DNA of 64,000 nucleotides from Acinetobacter halotolerans (GCF_004208515.1 NZ_SGIM01000003.1:1-64000); one strand, 5' to 3'; positions 1-8,749 are shown, counted from the first letter of the stretch. Notes: generated by a model not told the origin, from the sequence alone. Numbers and translations: made by a program.

Positions 1-1
1 G

Positions 2-499
2 GATGCTGCTGACTTTATTGCACGAAAACAAATACAAATCATCTCAACGGAAGAGAAAATCGAGATAAGCAGTACCAAAGAAATTGTATTTAAAGCAGGA
101 ACATCGGAACTTAAGTTGAATGGTTCGGGGATATTTCCAACAACAGGTGGCAAGTTTGAGGTCAAGGCGGGACAGCATTTGTTTAAAGGTGGGGCAAGTG
201 TGAGTCTGAGTGTTCCCGCATTGCCTAGATTTGAGAAAAAGAATTGGATTGCTTTGGAGCATGTAGATGCAGATCAAACGCCATTTGCTAATCTGGGTTA
301 TAAAATATTTTTTGAAAATAACCAAGTGATTGAAGGGCAATTAGATGAACAGGGCAAAGCTCACCATGAGAATGTTCCAGACAAAGCGTTAAGAGTAGAG
401 TATGAACAGCCGCCTATAGAAGAGGATTCACCATGGGATCAGTTTGATAAGGTAATAGATGAACTTAATAAAATTGATAAAAATAAAGGAGCATTTTAA
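2..499 (+). CDS. vgrG: VgrG C-terminal part (type VI secretion spike), partial
   Basis: This is the 3' end of a gene that begins left of the window; the frame is open from base 2 and stops at 497-499. VgrG trimers form the tip of the type VI secretion needle and carry effectors into neighbouring cells. The visible part has the short beta repeats and the GGKFEVKAGQH motif that end the DUF2345 domain of VgrG, followed by about 90 residues of gene-specific tail that ends in a charged acidic/lysine segment. The tail is where effectors usually dock. The stop overlaps the start of the next gene by one base (TAATG), so effector and spike are translationally coupled. Family call is firm from the DUF2345 end; the length and the N-terminal domains cannot be judged. 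Confidence 0.85.
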   Translation, partial: DAADFIARKQIQIISTEEKIEISSTKEIVFKAGTSELKLNGSGIFPTTGGKFEVKAGQHLFKGGASVSLSVPALPRFEKKNWIALEHVDADQTPFANLGYKIFFENNQVIEGQLDEQGKAHHENVPDKALRVEYEQPPIEEDSPWDQFDKVIDELNKIDKNKGAF

Positions 500-2049
500 T
501 GTCAGATTTTTTACCGTCTAAGCAAGAACTGACAAATGCTCTGGCATGGTTTACAGCTCCAGTAAATGATGCAATAAAAAAAGGGAAAGAAACTGCCGCT
601 GATATTGCAGAATGGCTTTGGGTTGTGTTGCAGGGGGATTTTGCAGAAGACCAATCTACAGCGCAAATTGTAACTGGAACAGTAATTTCCATGATTCCGT
701 TTGTTGATCAAGTTTGCGATGTTCGTGATTTATGTGCGAACTCAATTAAGATTAAGGAAGATAGTAATAACCCTTGGGCTTGGGTAGGTTTAATTCTAAC
801 GCTAATTGGTTTATTTCCTGTATTAGGATCATTATTTAAAGGAATCTTTAAGGTTATTTTAGCACCAATTCGTCGTTTCATGCTTAAGCCTGCAACTAAA
901 GGATTGAAATTTACGGGTGGTAATATATATAAGCTAGCAGAACCTGCGATAGAAACGGGCATTACCGAACTCAATAAATTTCTTGCACGTCCTGCTGTAA
1001 AGAATGCGATTAAAAAAGCAAAAATTACAAATATTTATAAAGCTATAGCCGAGAAAATAAGGGAAGTAAAGGCTTTAGTTTCAAAACAATCTTTACTTAA
1101 AGTATTTGATAAGTTAGTTGGTCACTTAAGAGATACTGTCAAGTTTATTGAGAAATATGCAAGTAAGGCAGTTGGGGCGAAGGCTAAACAATTGCTACAG
1201 TCGGTGATTGATGTCCGTAATTTAGCAAATCAAAAACTTGGTGAGTTTTTAAAACCTGTACAAGACTTTTTGGAAAAACTTGCTGTTCGAATCGAAAAAG
1301 AAAGTGATCAAGCTTTTAAAGCGACGACAAATGTTAGGAATGTGACTCAATTTAGAAGATTGGGTGATGGGGAAGAGTTGGATGCGATTCGTAAAAAGAA
1401 ACCAGATTGGGTTCACTTAATTCCAGAAAATGGGCGATTACCTTTTCCTCAAGCGAGAAAAGACCCAAAAACAGCAGCGACACCATTACATCCTAGTTTA
1501 GGGAATGTGCAATCTGCATTGAAAAATCCGAAACTAACACATCCTTTAAAAGGAAAATTTGATACCTTTGCTCAAGGCCCAAATGGAGAGAAATTAATTA
1601 AAGCACAAACATTTAATGAAGGTGATGTTTTAGTTCGTGTATTAGCACCAGGTAGTTATGACAATAGTATTTGCTGGATGCGTAAGTCTGAGTTTGAAAA
1701 GCTAAAGAGTCGTGAAGATTGGCGTGATAAATTTGCAGTTTGGGCAAGCTGGAATGCTAATGGTGAATATCTTGAATATACAGTTCCTAAGGGCAAAAAG
1801 TTATATGCTTGGGAAGGTCCTGCTGCCTCACAAGTGCTTGATGAGTTTTATTTAAAAGGCGGAGGTGTTCAGATTGTACTAGATCCCAATGATTTGGTTA
1901 CTTCAGGATTAAGCAAGCGTAAATTGACAGGTTGGGGTTATGGCACCGACACTGACATTGGCGATTTTACAATGGTGGGCGTTCCAACTTTGCAAACTAA
2001 AATGGGTGATTATAGTTTGGCTGCCAAGCCAGAGCATAAACCGAGATAA
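499..2049 (+). CDS. Candidate type VI secretion effector, 516 aa, toxin domain not recognised
   Basis: The protein directly follows vgrG with a one-base overlap, the usual place for a cargo effector. Residues about 55-125 are hydrophobic (two membrane-like stretches around 56-70 and 95-122, separated by a Cys/Asp segment), a layout typical of effectors that are loaded with the help of a chaperone or cross an inner membrane. Residues 130-290 are lysine-rich and helical, then a linker. The C-terminal 160 residues look like a separate globular domain with the strands DVLVRVLAPG, YTVPKGKKLYAWEGPAA and GGGVQIVLDP. The Arg in the first strand and the WEGPAA turn faintly recall ADP-ribosyltransferase folds, but I cannot assign an activity. 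No signal peptide. The next gene is the likely immunity gene. Confidence 0.65.
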   Translation: MSDFLPSKQELTNALAWFTAPVNDAIKKGKETAADIAEWLWVVLQGDFAEDQSTAQIVTGTVISMIPFVDQVCDVRDLCANSIKIKEDSNNPWAWVGLILTLIGLFPVLGSLFKGIFKVILAPIRRFMLKPATKGLKFTGGNIYKLAEPAIETGITELNKFLARPAVKNAIKKAKITNIYKAIAEKIREVKALVSKQSLLKVFDKLVGHLRDTVKFIEKYASKAVGAKAKQLLQSVIDVRNLANQKLGEFLKPVQDFLEKLAVRIEKESDQAFKATTNVRNVTQFRRLGDGEELDAIRKKKPDWVHLIPENGRLPFPQARKDPKTAATPLHPSLGNVQSALKNPKLTHPLKGKFDTFAQGPNGEKLIKAQTFNEGDVLVRVLAPGSYDNSICWMRKSEFEKLKSREDWRDKFAVWASWNANGEYLEYTVPKGKKLYAWEGPAASQVLDEFYLKGGGVQIVLDPNDLVTSGLSKRKLTGWGYGTDTDIGDFTMVGVPTLQTKMGDYSLAAKPEHKPR

Positions 2050-2066
2050 ACAAGATAGAGAAAGTC

Positions 2067-3014
2067 ATGAATTACGAAGTAAATCCTAAGGCTGCATATT
2101 TGTTAGAACAATTTAGCTCGTTAGCATTTTTTGAAACTATGCGAGATAACTACCGTCTTTTTTTAGATAGTTTAGAAGAACTATTTGAAATCTATATGCA
2201 TAATTTACCCTATAATTTACGAAGTTTACCTTATTCTGAGCAAGCAGATATTCAATGGGGGGGGGCTGTTTTGCCCAATATAAGAAATACCATGGATCGT
2301 ATAGATTCTGCATACGCAAAAATAAAATCAGGCGATTTTACTTATTTACGTTGTACTGGAGAAATACGCTCTAATGATAAAGGTTTGAGTGAGTTTTCTC
2401 CGCATTGGATGGATAATTTACCTACGGCTAAGGTAAACCAATGTTGGGATCATTATTCAGTTGCAAAAAGCTATGCTTCAATTATCTCAAATACTTATCC
2501 AACTTATTGGAATGTGGATGAACTTGTTATTGATTATCCTGAAGATGATATATTTCATGAAATAAATTTAGTTTTACCGGATTCTTATCCAGTTTATAGG
2601 GTAAATCCTGAAATAATAGTTAAATCTAATGAGAAAGTTGAAAAAACAGGCATCTATATTTGTGAACAAGACAGGAAAAGAGTTGAGTTTATGGCAGCAA
2701 GTGAGGAAGAGGGCAGAGGAGTAGGAAGTGTTGTAGCTACTGGAATGGATCCTGATACATTTGAAACCTTTTATGGTGATTGTGCTTGGATATTAGTTGA
2801 GCGCATCGCAGACGAAGGTGGTTCATCTGAGACAATTCAAGCTGAAAATTTAAAAGGTTTTGCAGGCCAGATTTGTCAACGGTCAGGTAACTGGTGGAGT
2901 CCAGCAAATCAATTGCAATCCCGTTATTTTGAACAGGGAGAAGTGTTTCCTGAGATTGAGAATAATAGTTGGGGAGAAACGATTTGGTATCTGGAAGTGA
3001 CGAATAAAAAATAA
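2067..3014 (+). CDS. Candidate immunity protein (Imm71/Imm72-like), 315 aa
   Basis: The gene starts 17 bases after the effector with a GAGAAAG ribosome site, so it fits a cognate immunity protein that protects the producer and its siblings. The protein is soluble, acidic, with a helical N-terminal half and a C-terminal half that contains TGIYICEQDRKRVEF and a later CAWILVERI strand. That pattern reminds me of the Imm71/Imm72 immunity families found beside type VI effectors, but I am working from memory. A run of nine G (2257-2265) lies inside the reading frame at codons for Trp-Gly-Gly-Ala, a length at which slippage is common; see findings. Assignment as immunity protein rests mainly on position. 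Confidence 0.55.
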   Translation: MNYEVNPKAAYLLEQFSSLAFFETMRDNYRLFLDSLEELFEIYMHNLPYNLRSLPYSEQADIQWGGAVLPNIRNTMDRIDSAYAKIKSGDFTYLRCTGEIRSNDKGLSEFSPHWMDNLPTAKVNQCWDHYSVAKSYASIISNTYPTYWNVDELVIDYPEDDIFHEINLVLPDSYPVYRVNPEIIVKSNEKVEKTGIYICEQDRKRVEFMAASEEEGRGVGSVVATGMDPDTFETFYGDCAWILVERIADEGGSSETIQAENLKGFAGQICQRSGNWWSPANQLQSRYFEQGEVFPEIENNSWGETIWYLEVTNKK

Positions 3015-3098
3015 TACGTCAATCTAAAATCTGCCTTCAAAAAATCTATTTACTGGAATGTTGCCACCTTTTCAAGGTGATGTGATGGAGGTTAAGTC

Positions 3099-3695
3099 AT
3101 GCCTATAATTCATTTTATGTGTTTCTTATTAGGTGTACTCTGTTTCTCTCATTTTAACTCATTCATATTGTTAGTTTTTAGTGTCATTACACTCAGTTTA
3201 TATTGGTTTTGTTATTATTTAAAATTGAGAAAAATTCAGATTTGCTTGTCTTATATTTATGGAGGCCTAGTAATAGGGTTGCTTTTAAGGTTAACTATCT
3301 ATTTCTGGCTAAGTAAAAATTATCATTTGTTTGTACTGCTGCCAATTATTGCAGTTATTCTAATTATTATTTATGAAGAGTTATTTAAAAAGAATTATTC
3401 GCTGAATCCCAGTTTTTTTTCTGAGGGTGAAAATTTTGAAAAAGTCAAAAATAAACAACAGATTGAAGAGTTTTTTAGTAATCCAGAGCGGCTTATTGGT
3501 ACCTCTATAAACGAAATAGAAAAACCCCATAATGCAGGACTTTGCAATCAGTTTGGGAGTTATGACTTTGGCATAGCTTATCATGAGTGGTATACAGAGA
3601 AGCATAAGATAGAAGTGATAACCAAAAATGAGATCTGTATTGAAATTTCAGTGATTGAAGGCGATTTCACTGAGAAATCGCTTCACTCATTCTAA
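3099..3695 (+). CDS. Membrane protein of unknown function, 198 aa, at the end of the type VI module
   Basis: The first 95 residues are strongly hydrophobic and hold about four membrane spans, broken by the basic turn KLRKIQ near residue 44. Residues 100-198 form a soluble cytoplasmic or periplasmic tail with no motif that I know. A clear GGAGG site sits at the right distance before the ATG. The gene lies 84 bases after the candidate immunity gene on the same strand and could be a second, membrane-bound immunity protein or an unrelated accessory gene. Base composition is very AT-rich, as in the two genes before it. It overlaps the convergent gene that follows by four bases. Confidence 0.5.
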   Translation: MPIIHFMCFLLGVLCFSHFNSFILLVFSVITLSLYWFCYYLKLRKIQICLSYIYGGLVIGLLLRLTIYFWLSKNYHLFVLLPIIAVILIIIYEELFKKNYSLNPSFFSEGENFEKVKNKQQIEEFFSNPERLIGTSINEIEKPHNAGLCNQFGSYDFGIAYHEWYTEKHKIEVITKNEICIEISVIEGDFTEKSLHSF

Positions 3696-4696
3696 TTTAA
3701 ACGACTATCCCAAAGAACTCTAGCCTTAACCATGGCTTCATCGTAGTTATTGACAGCGCCAATTGTATAAAGTGCGATTCCCATAGTCTCTATAATTGCC
3801 ATTTCACCATATTCATGTGTTTGCTCACCGAGCCAAACAGCTTTAAATACTGCAAGATCAAGTTCCTCTTCGATTGGGCTACGATCAGGCGTCAGCTTTG
3901 GTAATTCATGCTCATATAACTCCCCATTTTTTATTCCACAAATAAGTGTCTTGGCATCAGGATTACGTTCAAACTCACCACCTTCACCCTTAATCACTGC
4001 ACTATTTTGATAACCTAAACGAAAAGCGGTTTGCTGGTGTGAAGTGCGATAAGCAGGGTGGAAAATAGCTTGTAAAGTTGCCTTAGCATTGAATGGATTA
4101 ATTAAACGTGCAAGCGTATGAATTGGAGAGCGCAAACCCATCACATTTCTCAGTGAAATCAGTTCGCTTAAAATAGGTGAAATTGTTTCAAGGGGGAGGT
4201 AAGCAAAATTATGTGTTTCTAATTGTTCTTTAACATTTTGTTCATTTTGGCAAATAGAAAAGCCTAAATATTGTAAAACTTGTTCTGTATATACACGGTT
4301 AATTGTATGACCTGATGCACCATGCATCACGATTTTGTAACCATGATGGGCCAGAGTTAGTGCTGCTAATAAAAACCAAGGATAATGTTTACGTTTACCT
4401 GCATAGGATGACCAATCTAAATCGACTTCAAGTGGGGCAAAGTCCAATTGATCACGGGTCGCTTGAACAAAACCAGCAAGCTCATCGACAGATTCTTCTT
4501 TGACGCGTAATAGCATTAAAAATGCACCAAGCTGAACATCAAGGACTTCGCCTTTTAAGATCATACTAAAAGCTTGATAGGCTTCATCGTAGCTGAGTGA
4601 GCGAGAACCTGTTTTTCCTTTGCCTAAAATACGAACATACTGAGCAAATGGGTGTTCTGAAGTTTTATAAATATTTCGTTTGGTATTCATGGTCAT
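3692..4696 (-). CDS. ybiB: TrpD2 / YbiB-like glycosyl transferase family protein
   Basis: The 334-residue protein belongs to the anthranilate phosphoribosyltransferase-like family TrpD2, whose studied member YbiB binds nucleic acids and shows no TrpD activity. Seen here are the N-terminal helical domain (residues about 10-75, with YDEAYQAFSMIL) and the phosphoribosyl-binding core with MHGASGHTINR near residue 140 in place of the canonical glycine-rich loop of TrpD. The start was placed at 4696 (Met-Thr-Met-Asn); a second ATG at 4690 is equally possible. The frame stays open for 64 more codons upstream, but those residues do not look like the family and the known length is about 320. A housekeeping gene unrelated to the type VI block. 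Confidence 0.8.
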   Translation of the reverse strand: MTMNTKRNIYKTSEHPFAQYVRILGKGKTGSRSLSYDEAYQAFSMILKGEVLDVQLGAFLMLLRVKEESVDELAGFVQATRDQLDFAPLEVDLDWSSYAGKRKHYPWFLLAALTLAHHGYKIVMHGASGHTINRVYTEQVLQYLGFSICQNEQNVKEQLETHNFAYLPLETISPILSELISLRNVMGLRSPIHTLARLINPFNAKATLQAIFHPAYRTSHQQTAFRLGYQNSAVIKGEGGEFERNPDAKTLICGIKNGELYEHELPKLTPDRSPIEEELDLAVFKAVWLGEQTHEYGEMAIIETMGIALYTIGAVNNYDEAMVKARVLWDSRLN

Positions 4697-4936
4697 ATCG
4701 AATTTATCGCGAATATCGTCAATATGACATAAAACGTTCTCAATAAGCGTAAAAAATAAGTAAAAATGTCTATTCCTTAGACATTTGTTGGTCGTGCTTA
4801 TTTGGGGTGAGACTAATGATATTGACCATAAAAATCTCACGTTTTGATGTAAAAGGAACATGACAGTAGGCTTAAAAATCATTAGCATGGCTGCGACGTA
4901 AATTTTTAAGAAAAATGAAAGCGAAAGGAAATAGCA

Positions 4937-6082
4937 ATGTTAGCTTACGATGCAGATTTAGAACTTTTCCGTGACAATTTTAAACGTTTTATGAGTGAAC
5001 ATATTGCGCCTCATTATGAGCAATGGGAACGTGAAGGCCTTATGCCACGCTCTGTTTGGACATTATTAGGTGAAAATGGTTTCTTGTGTGTAGACGTGCC
5101 AGAAGAATATGGGGGATATGGTGTTCCAACACATTATTCGCTTATGTTGGTTGAAGAGTCTGCTCGTGCGGGATATTGTGCATTATCGACAGGCATTTCA
5201 TGTCATTCTGAGATCGCAGCACCTTATATTCAACATATTGGTTCTGAAGAACAGAAACAGTATTGGCTACCAAAAATGGTATCTGGAGAAGTTGTTGGGG
5301 CGATTGGTATGACTGAACCAGGTGCTGGCTCAGACTTACAAGCAATGCGTACCAGCGCGATTTTACAAGATGATCATTATCTATTAAATGGTTCTAAAAC
5401 CTTTATTTCCAATGGTCAGCATGCAGATGTTGTGGTACTTGCAGTAAAAACTGATCCTCAAGCACGTGCCAAAGGTGTCTCTTTAATGTTGGTTGATACA
5501 CATTTGGAGGGTTTTAAGAAAGGTACGAACCTAGACAAAATTGGTCTGCACTCTCAAGATACTTCAGAGTTATTCTTTGACAATGTCAAAGTACCTAAAG
5601 ATCAATTATTGGGTAATGCAGGTTCAGGTTTCGCATACTTGATGCAGGAATTACCACGTGAGCGCACAGCGATTGCTTCTACGGCATTGGGGGCGATTCG
5701 TGGTGCAATTGATTTGGCGACTGCTTATGTAAAAGAACGTCAAGCGTTCGGTCAGGCCATTGCTCAGTTCCAAAACACCCGTTTTGTGTTGGCTCAAGCA
5801 AAAATTGATGAGTTAGCGACAGCAGCATTCTACAATCAGAATGTGGCTTTATATAACGAAGGTAAGTTGGATGTGGAAACTGCAGCTGCACTGAAGAGTT
5901 TTAGTACAGACATGCAAATGAAAGTTGCTGATAACTTACTTCAACTCTTCGGTGGTTATGGCTATATGAGTGAATATCCAATTTCACGCTTCTTTACAGA
6001 TGCGCGGATCCAGCGGATTTACGGTGGTACCAACGAGATCATGAAAGAAATCGTAGCGCGTGGGTTGATTGGTAAAGCTTAA
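4937..6082 (+). CDS. Acyl-CoA dehydrogenase, long-chain/isovaleryl type, 381 aa
   Basis: A flavoenzyme that would oxidise an acyl-CoA to the trans-2-enoyl-CoA and pass electrons to ETF. The three family parts are present: helical N-terminal domain, central beta domain with the signature GAIGMTEPGAGSDL (residues 122-134), and the C-terminal helical domain with LLQLFGGYGYMSEYP. The position that carries the catalytic Glu in medium-chain enzymes is Gly363 (IYGGTNEIM), while Glu242 in LPRER occupies the base position used by long-chain and isovaleryl-CoA dehydrogenases. The substrate is therefore more likely long or branched than medium. AAAGGAAA provides the ribosome site. The gene stands alone and is closed by a strong terminator. 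Confidence 0.9.
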   Translation: MLAYDADLELFRDNFKRFMSEHIAPHYEQWEREGLMPRSVWTLLGENGFLCVDVPEEYGGYGVPTHYSLMLVEESARAGYCALSTGISCHSEIAAPYIQHIGSEEQKQYWLPKMVSGEVVGAIGMTEPGAGSDLQAMRTSAILQDDHYLLNGSKTFISNGQHADVVVLAVKTDPQARAKGVSLMLVDTHLEGFKKGTNLDKIGLHSQDTSELFFDNVKVPKDQLLGNAGSGFAYLMQELPRERTAIASTALGAIRGAIDLATAYVKERQAFGQAIAQFQNTRFVLAQAKIDELATAAFYNQNVALYNEGKLDVETAAALKSFSTDMQMKVADNLLQLFGGYGYMSEYPISRFFTDARIQRIYGGTNEIMKEIVARGLIGKA

Positions 6083-6129
6083 ATTAAGAATAGATTGACT
6101 TTTAAAGCGCGATTTAAACGTGTAAATTG

Positions 6130-6163
6130 AGTTGAATCAGTTAATCTGATTCAACTTTTTTTA
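6130..6163 (+). terminator. Rho-independent terminator after the acyl-CoA dehydrogenase gene
   Basis: AGTTGAATCAG (6130-6140) pairs perfectly with CTGATTCAACT (6146-6156) over a five-base loop, followed by a run of T. Confidence 0.85.
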
Positions 6164-6182
6164 TATTTAAAAATATCATTTT

Positions 6183-6764
6183 ATGGGGACAAACTTGTTT
6201 CAAAACCAGAAGTTTATTTCAGCACTCGCTAATGAAGAGTTTTATTTACATGTATTGCGTGAAGAAGATGCTAACGATGTATATGAGGCGATCATAGATT
6301 CTTTAGCTCATTTGCAGAAGTATCCCGCAACAATTCCTTGGGTCTTAAATAAACAAAGTTTAGAAAACACGAGATTATATTGTCAGAACGTGCAAGATAA
6401 TCTATCAAAAAATAAGGATGTCGTGTTTGTTATTCGACATAAGAAAACAGGACGGCTAATTGGTCTGGTTGGGTTGCATAACATCTGCTGGGAAATACTC
6501 AGACTAGAAATTGGTTTTTGGGGAAACATCGCATTTAATAAACAAGGTTTGATGAAGCAGGCGATACAACGCTTACTTGAGGTTTTACAGGTGCATTATA
6601 ATTTTAAACGTATAGAGGCTCTTGTTGATGATGAAAATCAAGATGCGAGAAAGCTATGTGAAAAACTTAGCTTTCAATTGGAAAGCATAATGCGTAACGC
6701 GCTTAGGAACCCAATTGATAGATCTCTTCGCCATTTATGTGTCTATACGATTATAAGTGGGTAA
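6183..6764 (+). CDS. GNAT family N-acetyltransferase, RimJ/RimL type
   Basis: A 193-residue protein that fits the acetyl-CoA-dependent transferases of the RimJ/RimL branch. The N-terminal part has the phrase LHVLREEDANDVYEAI, then a central strand pair GRLIGLVGLHNI and LRLEIGFWGN, and the family's ending with FKRIEALVDDENQDARKLCEKLSF (split here by position: residues about 140-163), where a Cys stands in the place usually held by Ala or Ser. The substrate (protein N-terminus, aminoglycoside, small amine) cannot be told. The ATG at 6183 has no ribosome site; a TTG at 6195 follows a GGGGAC and is a possible alternative start that would remove four residues. Confidence 0.75.
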   Translation: MGTNLFQNQKFISALANEEFYLHVLREEDANDVYEAIIDSLAHLQKYPATIPWVLNKQSLENTRLYCQNVQDNLSKNKDVVFVIRHKKTGRLIGLVGLHNICWEILRLEIGFWGNIAFNKQGLMKQAIQRLLEVLQVHYNFKRIEALVDDENQDARKLCEKLSFQLESIMRNALRNPIDRSLRHLCVYTIISG

Positions 6765-6767
6765 TTC

Positions 6768-7391
6768 TTATTTTTCTTGTATATAAATCACAGGGTATTC
6801 TTGTTGTTTTGGTAATTTTTGCAGTGCGTTGTTGATCTTTTCTAGGAATTTATCTGCTTTGTCTTGGTTTGGCCAGTGAGTATTATATTGACTTCTTTTT
6901 TGAATATTTACACCGCAACCTCGTATTTCCATATTGCTGGGATCAAAGGTCCAGTTATTGGAATCTTTTAGCGTAATACTCAAATCACTATCACAACTTT
7001 GCCATAATTTTATAAATTCACTTGATGAATTTTGACTAAAACCTTGTGCCCGATACACAGTGAATCCTTTCATTTCAGAATTTAAAAATTGTATAAACTT
7101 TGAGGATGGCATGCCACCCCAAACGATTGCTGTATTGGTTGGCAACTCAATGTTGGTTAAATCTCTTTCCTTCAATGGCTTTTTTTGTTGATCTTTCTGA
7201 CTAAAATTTAGTGATTTATATTTTAATTTTGTTTGCGGAGGAACGGTGATCCCTCGAATGTGAGTGGTAGTTTTGGTGATGTAGTAGGGTGAAGTGTCGG
7301 TAGTACAGCCCGTTGGATTATAGCATCCAATACATGCTGTTAAATGAATACTACTTAGGCTGAGCGTTGTCATTAAAAATAATTTATTCAT
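6768..7391 (-). CDS. Putative lipoprotein, 207 aa, function unknown
   Basis: The N-terminus MNKLFLMTTLSLSSIHLTAC is a lipoprotein signal with the lipobox LTAC, so the mature protein would begin at Cys20 and be anchored to a membrane through lipid. The following residues are Cys- and Thr-rich (IGCYNPTGCTTDTS). The rest is a soluble domain with a SCDSDLSITL segment and no motif that I recognise. Three bases separate its end from the convergent acetyltransferase gene. No operon partner. Annotation beyond lipoprotein is not possible. Confidence 0.7.
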   Translation of the reverse strand: MNKLFLMTTLSLSSIHLTACIGCYNPTGCTTDTSPYYITKTTTHIRGITVPPQTKLKYKSLNFSQKDQQKKPLKERDLTNIELPTNTAIVWGGMPSSKFIQFLNSEMKGFTVYRAQGFSQNSSSEFIKLWQSCDSDLSITLKDSNNWTFDPSNMEIRGCGVNIQKRSQYNTHWPNQDKADKFLEKINNALQKLPKQQEYPVIYIQEK

Positions 7392-7563
7392 CTATTGTTA
7401 CTGTTGTTATTGGATTTAAATCGATTATAGCTAATGCAATGAAAGAAAAATATTTAGATTTGAGAAATGATGAACGATAGGCTCAAATCAATAACTAAGT
7501 TTCTTAAAAGTTCGACAGCAAAAAGAGTTAAAACTCAGCATGTTTAATGTATGAAAGTCTTGT

Positions 7564-7600
7564 TATACTAGCTCAATTGAACAATTCATTGATGAATTGT
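7564..7600 (+). promoter_or_regulatory. Candidate pheA promoter with an operator-like palindrome
   Basis: A TATACT hexamer at 7564-7569 could be the -10 box for pheA. It is followed at 7581-7600 by ACAATTCAT-TG-ATGAATTGT, a perfect 9+9 palindrome that would lie at about +5 to +25 of the transcript. The shape suits a repressor operator or a short 5' hairpin. The motif does not resemble the TyrR box. No convincing -35 box is visible. Confidence 0.4.
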
Positions 7601-7639
7601 AATCCATTCTTATAGATGATTTTGCTGAGGCTGCATTCA

Positions 7640-8749
7640 ATGGTAAACGATGGACAAAACACATCGACTTCACTTAATTTAGAACAAATTCGTAACGATA
7701 TTGATAGTGTTGATCAACAAATCCAAGAGTTACTCAATCGTCGTGCTACGCTGGCAGAAACTGTCGCTAAAGCGAAGTTTGCAGCCGAAGATAATCCTTT
7801 GTTTTATCGTCCAGAACGTGAAGCTCAAGTCTTACGTAAAGTGATGGAACGCAATCAAGGCCCTTTATCTGATGCAACCATGGCACGGTTGTTTCGTGAA
7901 ATCATGTCTGCTTGCTTAGCGCTCGAAGCTCCACAAAGTATTGCATTCTTAGGGCCTGAAGGTACATTCACACAGTCAGCTGTACTTAAACACTTTGGCC
8001 AAGATGCGATTGTGCGTCCATTACCAACAATTGATGAAGTGTTTCGTGAAGTTGAAGCGGGAAGCGCACATTATGGTGTGGTACCTGTCGAAAACTCATC
8101 TGAAGGGATTGTGAATCACACGCTTGACTGTTTTAAAGCATCGACCCTAAATGTGATTGGTGAAGTTGAATTACGTATTCATCATCAATTTCTTGTTTCT
8201 GAAAATACTCGAAAAGACAGTATTAAACAGATTTATGCACATCAACAAACCTTAGCGCAATGCCGTAAATGGTTAGATGCACATTATCCAGGTGTTGAAC
8301 GTGTTGCCCTAAATTCCAATGCAGAAGCTGCGCGTCGTATCCGTAATGAATGGCACTCGGCTGCCATTGCGTCTGATATCGCAGCAAGCATGTACAATCT
8401 TGAGATTTTGCACAGCAATATTGAAGATAATCCGGAAAATACAACGCGTTTCCTAGTGATCGGTCGTGAGAAAATTCCTCAAAGTGGCAATGATAAGACC
8501 TCGTTGTTAATTTCAGCACATGACCGTGCAGGTGCTTTATTGGAAATTCTTGCACCTTTTGCAAAACATCAGATTAGCTTAACCAGCATTGAAACGCGAC
8601 CAGCGTTACCTGAAAAATGGGCATACGTATTCTTTATCGATTTAGAAGGGCACATCGATCAGGAAAATGTCGCTGCTGCACTTGATGAAATTCGTCCGAT
8701 GGTGAAAGAGTTGCGTGTTCTTGGTTCTTATCCAATCGCAGTTTTATAA
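7640..8749 (+). CDS. pheA: Bifunctional chorismate mutase / prephenate dehydratase (P-protein)
   Basis: Makes phenylpyruvate from chorismate in two steps, committing flux to phenylalanine. The chorismate mutase domain spans residues about 15-95 (LEQIRNDIDSVDQQIQELLN, RRATLAETVAKAK). The prephenate dehydratase domain begins with IAFLGPEGTFTQSA and ends with NTTRFLVIG, which holds the catalytic Thr-Arg-Phe. A C-terminal ACT domain (GALLEILAPF, IETRP) is the phenylalanine-binding feedback site. I chose the ATG at 7640 because it has a GAGG nine bases upstream, whereas the in-frame ATG at 7616 has none; this gives 369 residues. It is followed after 74 bases by tyrA-aroA without a terminator, so the two genes are likely cotranscribed. 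Confidence 0.95.
   Translation: MVNDGQNTSTSLNLEQIRNDIDSVDQQIQELLNRRATLAETVAKAKFAAEDNPLFYRPEREAQVLRKVMERNQGPLSDATMARLFREIMSACLALEAPQSIAFLGPEGTFTQSAVLKHFGQDAIVRPLPTIDEVFREVEAGSAHYGVVPVENSSEGIVNHTLDCFKASTLNVIGEVELRIHHQFLVSENTRKDSIKQIYAHQQTLAQCRKWLDAHYPGVERVALNSNAEAARRIRNEWHSAAIASDIAASMYNLEILHSNIEDNPENTTRFLVIGREKIPQSGNDKTSLLISAHDRAGALLEILAPFAKHQISLTSIETRPALPEKWAYVFFIDLEGHIDQENVAAALDEIRPMVKELRVLGSYPIAVL

Noticed and set aside
44..340. Long minus-strand frame opposite vgrG
   Set aside because: It is the shadow of the VgrG frame; no ribosome site, and composition is not protein-like.
4697..4888. 64-codon N-terminal extension of the TrpD2-like protein
   Set aside because: The extension is hydrophobic and Cys-rich, overlaps the promoter space of the acyl-CoA dehydrogenase gene, and exceeds the family length.
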